From JBEBXQ01 sp040391535 (GTDB taxonomy: Bacteria; Bacteroidota; Bacteroidia; Cytophagales; Spirosomataceae), in NCBI GenBank assembly GCA_040391535.1, contig JBEBXQ010000097.1, positions 1 to 19,669 of the forward strand: DNA of 19,669 bases. Reading direction: 5' to 3'. A program made the translations under genes and the position numbers. The notes under the pieces were generated by a model. The model had not been told where the DNA came from and did not search any database. It saw nothing but the letters and a program-made list of their open reading frames with translations. This document shows positions 14,732-19,669 of this stretch, in pieces; the first letter of the stretch is position 1; every line of letters starts with the position of its first letter.

Positions 14732-16234
14732 ATGAGTATTCTTAAAAAACTCGCCTCCGAAACGGCTACCTATGGTGTTCTGACAATGTTGGGCCGTCTC
14801 CTGAACTCTTTGCTGGTGTTATTGCATACTGATTTGTTTTTACCGGAGCAGCTGGCCGTTCAGGTTCAGCTTTATTCGTATGCCGGTCTGGCACTGGTGA
14901 TTTATATTTTCGGAATGGAGACTGCGTTTTTCAGGTTTGCAGCCAAAGAAGCGGACCGGGAGCAGTATTATAATATTGTACAAAGCGCCGTTATCATCGT
15001 AAGTGTGGCCTTATCTGCAGCAGTATTCATTTTTGCGGAGCCTATTGCGCGTTTTCTTCTGTATCCGGAAGAAGCTACCCTGGTCAGATGGTTTGCCATT
15101 ATCATGGCGATTGACGGTATGGTAGCGATCCCGTTTGCCAGACTCAGGCTGGAAAAAAAAGCAAAGCAATTTGTTACGTACCGGCTCGTCAATATATTTC
15201 TGTATATCTTCCTGAATGTGTTTTTTCTGATCGTTTGCAGGGATATTGCAGAAGGGAAATATGCACTGTCACTCCAGCCGGTTGTTCATCTGTTTTATAA
15301 CCCGGCAGTAGCCCCACGTTATATTATCATGGCCAATCTGGTGGCCAATCTGGCCTATTTTATTCTGCTAAGGAAAGAGTTCAGAAGTTTCCGGTTTGTT
15401 TTTGATAAATCATTGTTTAAGCCGGTCTGGGTATATGCATATCCTATCGGGATTATGAACCTGGCAGCAGTAACCAATACCTTTTTCGACAGGGCGTTTC
15501 TGCAGTATCTGCTTCCGGAAAACTTTTATCCCGGGCGTACTACCCGTCAGGCCATCGGTATTTACGGACAATGCTTTAAACTTTCCATTTTCATGAATCT
15601 GACTATCCAGGCGTTTAAGTATGCTGCTGAGCCTTTTTTCTTTCAGAAAGCGGAAGACAAAGATGCGCCCGAGACTTTTGCGCTGGTGATGAGGTGGTTT
15701 GTTATTTTCTGTGTTATCCTGTGGGTAGGGGTGAGCCTGAATCTCGATTTACTGGCTGTTCTGTTTCTGAAACAGGATATTTATCATGAAGGTGTCTACG
15801 TGGTCCCTTGGCTGCTACTGGGGTTTCTGCTGCTGGGCATTTATTATAACCTGGCCACCTGGTTCAAAGTAACCAATAAAACACAATATGGCACTTACAT
15901 TACCATAGCGGGAGCATTGTGTACGATAGTATTAAACTTTTTGCTGGTGCCACACATCGGCTACCTGGGGTGTGCTGTCGCATTTGCGGTGTCAGGATTT
16001 CTGATGACGGCATTGTGTTATTATTTCGGTCAGCAATATTATCCGGTGCCTTATGACCTGAAATCGGGTTTGCTTGCCCTTGTCCTGGGTACGGTAGTCA
16101 TCATTGGTTACCGGTACCTGGTGAATCTGGAGGGAATAGCGGGTTATCTGATGGATATGGCCGTAGCGGCTTTATTTGCCGGTTTATTGGTTACCAAAGA
16201 AATGAGATGGCTTCCTCGTCTGAAAAAGAAATGA
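14732..16234 (+). CDS. Polysaccharide flippase-type membrane protein (MOP superfamily)
   Basis: This 500-residue protein has about 14 hydrophobic segments and opens with the soluble-to-membrane pattern KKLASETATYGVLTMLGRLL seen in Wzx/RfbX-like and other polysaccharide biosynthesis exporters. Further marks are charged residues within the helices (METAFFRFAAKE) and FYPGRTTRQAIGIYGQCFKL in the middle. Members flip lipid-linked sugars or related lipids across the inner membrane. There is no glycosyltransferase, polymerase or peptidoglycan gene next to it, so the substrate, whether O-unit, capsule or lipid II, is open. It is a single gene with its own promoter, converging on the MlaEF pair. The C terminus ends in a basic Lys-rich tail. 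Confidence 0.85.
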   Translation: MSILKKLASETATYGVLTMLGRLLNSLLVLLHTDLFLPEQLAVQVQLYSYAGLALVIYIFGMETAFFRFAAKEADREQYYNIVQSAVIIVSVALSAAVFIFAEPIARFLLYPEEATLVRWFAIIMAIDGMVAIPFARLRLEKKAKQFVTYRLVNIFLYIFLNVFFLIVCRDIAEGKYALSLQPVVHLFYNPAVAPRYIIMANLVANLAYFILLRKEFRSFRFVFDKSLFKPVWVYAYPIGIMNLAAVTNTFFDRAFLQYLLPENFYPGRTTRQAIGIYGQCFKLSIFMNLTIQAFKYAAEPFFFQKAEDKDAPETFALVMRWFVIFCVILWVGVSLNLDLLAVLFLKQDIYHEGVYVVPWLLLGFLLLGIYYNLATWFKVTNKTQYGTYITIAGALCTIVLNFLLVPHIGYLGCAVAFAVSGFLMTALCYYFGQQYYPVPYDLKSGLLALVLGTVVIIGYRYLVNLEGIAGYLMDMAVAALFAGLLVTKEMRWLPRLKKK

Positions 16235-16255
16235 CCGGTTTGCCGGAAATCCGCT

Positions 16256-16999
16256 TTACTTCATTTCTCTGATCAGCTTTGTCGCATATAAAAACTCCCG
16301 AAGCTCGGCTGATCCTGAGTTGAACATGTCAGGTACTTGTCCGGTCCAGTTTTTATAACCCTGGTACAGGAAATTAACATTCTGTCCGATTTCCAGTACT
16401 GAGTTCATGTCATGGGTGATAATAACAGTAGTAGTGTTGAATTCTTCAGTGATCTCCTTAATCAGTTCATCAATTTTGGCTGCCGTGAGCGGGTCGAGAC
16501 CTGAATTAGGCTCGTCACAGAAAAGGTATTTCGGGTTCATGACAATGGCTCTGGCAATTCCTACCCGTTTTTTCATTCCCCCGCTGATTTCTGAAGGCAT
16601 CCGGTCGCCGCTCCCGGTCAGTCCTACCCGTTGCAGGCAAAATGCTACTCGTTCCTTTTTCTCTGACTCGCTTTGGTTAGTAAGCATATCGAGCGGAAAC
16701 TGAACATTCTGAGCTACCGTTTGTGAATCAAACAACGCACCTCCCTGAAACAATACGCCCATTTCCCTGCGTATTTCCTGTTGTTCTTCAGTGGAGCTCT
16801 GGTAAAAATTCCGCCCGTCATAAAGTACTTCACCGCTGTCAGGCTTTACCAATCCGATCAGGCATTTCAGCAGAACACTTTTGCCGGTACCGCTTCCTCC
16901 GATAATAATATTGATCCTGCCTTTTTCAAAATCAGCGGAGATCCCCTTAAGTACCTCCTTTTTTCCGAATGATTTAGTAATATTATTGATTTCAATCAT
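16256..16999 (-). CDS. mlaF: MlaF-type ABC ATPase for lipid transport
   Basis: This 247-residue ATPase has Walker A GGSGTGKS (34-41), an EISGGMKKRVGIARAI signature, Walker B YLFCDEPNSGLD and a switch histidine in IITHDMNSV. Methionine-lysine after the signature glycines and Asn in DEPNSGLD are typical of the MlaF/Ttg2A branch, which drives phospholipid movement between the membranes rather than solute import. It follows the permease gene after 12 bases. In E. coli, MlaF works with MlaE, MlaD and MlaB; a MCE-domain (MlaD) gene is not in this window, so the periplasmic part must be encoded elsewhere. Confidence 0.9.
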   Translation of the reverse strand: MIEINNITKSFGKKEVLKGISADFEKGRINIIIGGSGTGKSVLLKCLIGLVKPDSGEVLYDGRNFYQSSTEEQQEIRREMGVLFQGGALFDSQTVAQNVQFPLDMLTNQSESEKKERVAFCLQRVGLTGSGDRMPSEISGGMKKRVGIARAIVMNPKYLFCDEPNSGLDPLTAAKIDELIKEITEEFNTTTVIITHDMNSVLEIGQNVNFLYQGYKNWTGQVPDMFNSGSAELREFLYATKLIREMK

Positions 17000-17011
17000 G
17001 ATGATCAGGAT

Positions 17012-17740
17012 TTAAAGCAGCAATTGAGCCAGTACAAAATCAGCAAGCAGAATGGCAATACAGCTGCTTGTCACCGCTTGTGTACTGGATGTTCCCACTT
17101 CAAGCGCTCCGCCACGTGTATAAAAGCCTTTGAATGAAGAAATACTGGCAATCAGAAATCCGAATACAAACGGCTTTATACACATAAACAAGACATTATA
17201 AGGAATAAAGCTGTCGCGGATGCCATCCATATAATCTTTAGCCGAAATAACCCCTGTGAGTGTTCCTGCAAAATAGCCGCCGAGAATACCCAGAAAAGCA
17301 GCCATAATCACCAGCAGCGGAAAGGTAAACATGGCAGCAAGCACTTTGGGCAAAACCAGGTAGGAAGAAGAATTGATACCCATTACTTCAAGTGCGTCGA
17401 TCTGCTCGGTAATGCGCATGGTACCCAGCTCACTTGCGATATTGGACCCGACCTTTCCGGCCAGAACGATACAGGTAATGGTAGGTGCAAGTTCGAGGAT
17501 CTGCATATCCCTGACAATCAATGCTACTGTAGACAGCGGAATCAGGGGACTGACCAGGTTGTAGGCGGTCTGAATACACGATACGGCACCGATAAAGAAT
17601 GAAATAATGGAAACAAGAAAAATGGATCCAAAACCCAGCCTGACTGCCTCATCAATAAAACGTTGCCAGTAGATGCTGAATTTCTCCCGCCTGACAAACA
17701 GTGAATTCAGAAAAATAAAATACCGTCCCAGTGCAGACAT
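17012..17740 (-). CDS. mlaE: MlaE-type ABC lipid permease
   Basis: This 242-residue integral membrane protein has about five or six hydrophobic segments and the MlaE family block GSNIASELGTMRITEQIDAL near residues 98-117, which contacts the ATPase. It is the first gene of a leftward pair with mlaF and forms the inner-membrane channel of a phospholipid-transport (maintenance of lipid asymmetry) system. The amphipathic N-terminal segment (about 20-32) before the first helix is usual for the family. Its length is close to the Bacteroidota norm. Substrate direction, retrograde or anterograde, cannot be read from the sequence. Confidence 0.9.
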   Translation of the reverse strand: MSALGRYFIFLNSLFVRREKFSIYWQRFIDEAVRLGFGSIFLVSIISFFIGAVSCIQTAYNLVSPLIPLSTVALIVRDMQILELAPTITCIVLAGKVGSNIASELGTMRITEQIDALEVMGINSSSYLVLPKVLAAMFTFPLLVIMAAFLGILGGYFAGTLTGVISAKDYMDGIRDSFIPYNVLFMCIKPFVFGFLIASISSFKGFYTRGGALEVGTSSTQAVTSSCIAILLADFVLAQLLL

Positions 17741-17815
17741 AAGAATTGTAAAAGGAAAATTTTATGTTTCGGATTGTATTCAATAATTTCGCCCAAATTA
17801 GAAAATTTAACTGAT

Positions 17816-17823
17816 CAAAACTA
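17816..17823 (-). promoter_or_regulatory. Candidate -7 element of mlaEF
   Basis: Read leftward, TAGTTTTG (17823-17816) is a perfect TAnnTTTG match about 76 bases before the mlaE ATG. No -33 partner is seen at normal spacing. It lies inside the stretch that a longer start of the dehydrogenase gene would occupy, which slightly favours the shorter start chosen for that gene. Confidence 0.3.
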
Positions 17824-17860
17824 TTATTCAGGTGACCGGCGATCATCTGATCCTTTCAAT

Positions 17861-18577
17861 ATGAATTTACTGGCAGTAGTAACCGGAGGAAGCAGAGGCA
17901 TTGGAAAAGCCGTCACAGAAAAGTTGTTAAGGGATGGCTTTGATGTTATAACATGCGCCCGAAATGCTGCAGACCTGCAAAAACTGGCAGAAACAGCGGC
18001 TGTTGAATATCCTTCAGTAAAATTGTATACATATGTTGCAGATCTGTCGGTGGAGCAGGAGGTCGTGGGGTTTGGTTCCCTGATCCTGAGTATTGCTGAA
18101 GGGCGGTCTCTTGATTTTGTCTTACATAATACAGGCGTTTTCTGGCCTGGCGCTATCGGCGAAGAAGAACCCGGCGTGCTGGAGAAAACGATGTCAACCA
18201 ATGTGTATAGTGCTTATCATCTGACCAGAAGTCTGTTGGGGAAATTGAAAGCACAGCGGAGCGGACATATCTTTATGATGTGTTCTATAGCCAGTCTGGT
18301 CGCTTATCCGAACGGAGGCTCTTATTGCATTTCCAAGTTTGCTTTACTGGGAATGACGAAGGTGCTTCGTGAAGAGCTCAAGCCTTTTAATATCAGGGTA
18401 ACGGCGGTGATGCCGGGTGCCACTTTTACCGACAGCTGGGCAGGAGCGGGCCTGCCTGAATCAAGATTTGTAAAGCCTGAAGATATTGCGGACACCGTTC
18501 TGGCTGCTTTTAACCTGTCGGCGGGGGCCGTTCTGGAGGAGGTTGTTATCAGGCCTCAGCTAGGTGATATCGCATAA
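17861..18577 (+). CDS. Short-chain dehydrogenase/reductase, FabG-like
   Basis: The chosen start gives 238 residues beginning MNLLAVVTGGSRGIGKA, with the NAD(P)-binding TGGSRGIG motif at 8-15 as in classical SDRs. An in-frame start at 17774 would add 29 residues with no resemblance to the family. The catalytic set is Asn114, Ser142, Tyr155 and Lys159 (YCISK). The usual NNAG turn is HNTG (89-92). Arg12 following the glycines is compatible with NADP(H). It is a soluble oxidoreductase acting on a carbonyl or alcohol. It stands alone between mlaEF and the ROK kinase, so the substrate is unknown; sepiapterin- or ketoacyl-reductase-like members are similar in form. Confidence 0.88.
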   Translation: MNLLAVVTGGSRGIGKAVTEKLLRDGFDVITCARNAADLQKLAETAAVEYPSVKLYTYVADLSVEQEVVGFGSLILSIAEGRSLDFVLHNTGVFWPGAIGEEEPGVLEKTMSTNVYSAYHLTRSLLGKLKAQRSGHIFMMCSIASLVAYPNGGSYCISKFALLGMTKVLREELKPFNIRVTAVMPGATFTDSWAGAGLPESRFVKPEDIADTVLAAFNLSAGAVLEEVVIRPQLGDIA

Positions 18578-18674
18578 TCTCTATCCGCAGTTTTATGAAA
18601 TATGTGGAATATTTCTTTAACTTGCATTTTGAAAATTTTTTAATAAATTATTATTCAATCCGATTATAAATTCA

Positions 18675-19583
18675 ATGGAGCAGTATTTGGGAATTGATGT
18701 TGGTGGAACAAACGTAAAAATGGGCATAGTAGATGCCGAAACAGGAAGAATTACCAGTTTTTATAGTCACGATACGGCAAGTTGGCGTAACAGTGGCCAG
18801 TTTCTTCACAGTTTAGGAGATGCCATCGCGTTGAAACTTACTGAGTTTCCCAATGTTAAAAAAGTAGGTATCGGTGTTCCCGGGCTCATCAACAGAGACA
18901 GAACTGTTTTACTTGAAATAACAGCTATTCCCGAAATTAATGGTATTAAGGCCGTTCCTGAGTTGAAAGCACGTTTTCCGGAGCACGACTTCTTTCTTGA
19001 AAATGACGCCAACGCTGCTGCGCTTGGAGAGTACTACTTCGGAGAAGAGAAGCTCCCCGAAGATTATATTTTCGTTACGCTTGGTACAGGGGTAGGTGGG
19101 GCTGCTATTATAGATAAGAAGGTTTTCAAAGGAGGTGGCGGAAATGCCATGGAACCGGGCCATGTGCCTTCCATCAATGGCAAAGTGCTGGAACGGAACA
19201 TCGGTAAAAAGGAATTGCTGGAAATGGCCAACCAGATGCGGGCTGAATACGAGGGCGAGACCCAGTTGCCCGCTGACGGGAATATCAGCACAACCGGACT
19301 TGTGGCTGCAGCAGGGGCTGGCGATGACCTGGCGCTTCGTATTTTCGATAAAATGGGAACACTGCTTGGAGAAGGACTGGTATCGATGGTCAGGATTCTG
19401 GATATTACCACTATTCTGATCGGCGGGGGCTTATCGGCTTCATTCGATTTCATTTTACCTTCACTGGAAAGAAGTCTGAATTACTGGCTTACACCTTATT
19501 ATCTTGATACACTTTCAATTAAAAGAGCTACCCTGGCCAATGATGCTGGTTTGCTGGGAGCTGCTTCTCTTTGTTTTGAATAG
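18675..19583 (+). CDS. ROK-family sugar kinase, glucokinase-like, lacking the family cysteine motif
   Basis: This 302-residue kinase has the ATP phosphate loop LGIDVGGTNVKMG (DxGGT at 8-12), a sugar-binding and catalytic segment ENDANAAALGEY (Asp111 as base), the adenosine segment TLGTGVGGAAI and Glu160/His163 in AMEPGHVPS. In most ROK proteins a zinc-binding CxCGxxGCxE follows this histidine. Here the segment reads INGKVLERNIGKKELLEMA and has no cysteine. The fold and sugar contacts appear intact, so an active glucose or hexose kinase (polyphosphate or ATP dependent) is the best guess; N-acetyl-sugar specificity is also possible. It has no DNA-binding N-terminal domain, which rules out a NagC-type repressor. 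It ends just before a strong palindromic terminator. Confidence 0.88.
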   Translation: MEQYLGIDVGGTNVKMGIVDAETGRITSFYSHDTASWRNSGQFLHSLGDAIALKLTEFPNVKKVGIGVPGLINRDRTVLLEITAIPEINGIKAVPELKARFPEHDFFLENDANAAALGEYYFGEEKLPEDYIFVTLGTGVGGAAIIDKKVFKGGGGNAMEPGHVPSINGKVLERNIGKKELLEMANQMRAEYEGETQLPADGNISTTGLVAAAGAGDDLALRIFDKMGTLLGEGLVSMVRILDITTILIGGGLSASFDFILPSLERSLNYWLTPYYLDTLSIKRATLANDAGLLGAASLCFE

Positions 19584-19591
19584 GAATACAC

Positions 19592-19645
19592 AATAAGACA
19601 TACGAAAAAGGCCTGCATTTGCAGGCCTTTTTCGTATGTCTTATT
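19592..19645. terminator. Perfect 26-bp-stem palindrome, terminator of the ROK gene
   Basis: The arms 19592-19617 and 19620-19645 are perfectly complementary, with two loop bases (19618-19619). The inner core AAAAAGGCCTGCA / TGCAGGCCTTTTT is a standard bidirectional terminator. The outer 13 bp (AATAAGACATACG) extend the match beyond what termination needs. It lies 8 bases after the ROK stop codon. Confidence 0.85.
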
Positions 19646-19669
19646 CAACGTTATTATTTTGTAGTAGGA

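Noticed and set aside
17774..17860. 29-residue N-terminal extension of the short-chain dehydrogenase
   Set aside because: Classical SDRs begin just before the TGGSRGIG motif, and the extension overlaps a candidate mlaEF promoter element.
19592..19645. Insertion-sequence terminal inverted repeats or a miniature element
   Set aside because: The arms are adjacent with a two-base loop, no internal element or target duplication is visible, and the core is a standard terminator.

Overview
The window looks like chromosomal DNA from a member of the phylum Bacteroidota, probably an environmental Cytophagales, Sphingobacteriales or Chitinophagales-type organism; the genus cannot be fixed from sequence alone. 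The pointers are a TonB receptor with an N-terminal CarboxypepD_reg-like domain, lipoproteins with Bacteroidota-style lipoboxes, one of which carries a surface-export signal (Cys-Ser-Lys-Asp-Asp), the DUF4374 and DUF4494 families, a Tat-linked GMC / gluconate-dehydrogenase subunit 3 pair, and several promoter elements matching the phylum's TAnnTTTG -7 box. All genes are ordinary in codon use and tightly packed. No intergenic gap exceeds 300 bases (the largest is 11275-11512). I saw no tRNA, rRNA, CRISPR array, transposase or phage module.

Region 1 (1-9893) is an iron-siderophore acquisition island. A leftward operon encodes a TonB-dependent receptor (1376-3763) and a DUF4374 surface lipoprotein (108-1370) of the kind represented by XusB of Bacteroides. 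A rightward transcript starts from the same 162-bp divergent promoter region and encodes a two-domain, Fes-like cytoplasmic siderophore esterase (3926-5074) and a secreted YncE-like beta-propeller (5106-6155), ending in a strong terminator. Next comes a four-gene YclNOPQ/FatDCEA-type ABC importer (6278-9893) with translationally overlapping genes. Together they give a complete path: capture at the cell surface, outer-membrane transport, periplasmic binding, inner-membrane import and cytoplasmic iron release by ester hydrolysis. The divergent region carries a 23-bp Fur-box-like palindrome; a 10-mer from it recurs upstream of the importer.

Region 2 (9920-11274, leftward) holds a DUF4494 gene followed by lpxH of lipid A synthesis. 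Region 3 (11513-14544, rightward) has an LEA-like lipoprotein, a Tat-signal gluconate 2-dehydrogenase subunit 3 family protein and a GMC flavin oxidoreductase, closed by a terminator. Region 4 is a rightward polysaccharide flippase-type membrane protein (14732-16234) facing a leftward MlaE-MlaF lipid-transport pair (17740-16256). Region 5 (17861-19583) has a short-chain dehydrogenase and a ROK-family kinase lacking the usual family cysteine motif, ending in a perfect 26-bp-stem palindrome that contains a terminator core.

The strongest candidate for an incompletely described system is region 1: the combination of a DUF4374 surface lipoprotein, a cytoplasmic Fes-like esterase and a secreted beta-propeller under one apparent operator.
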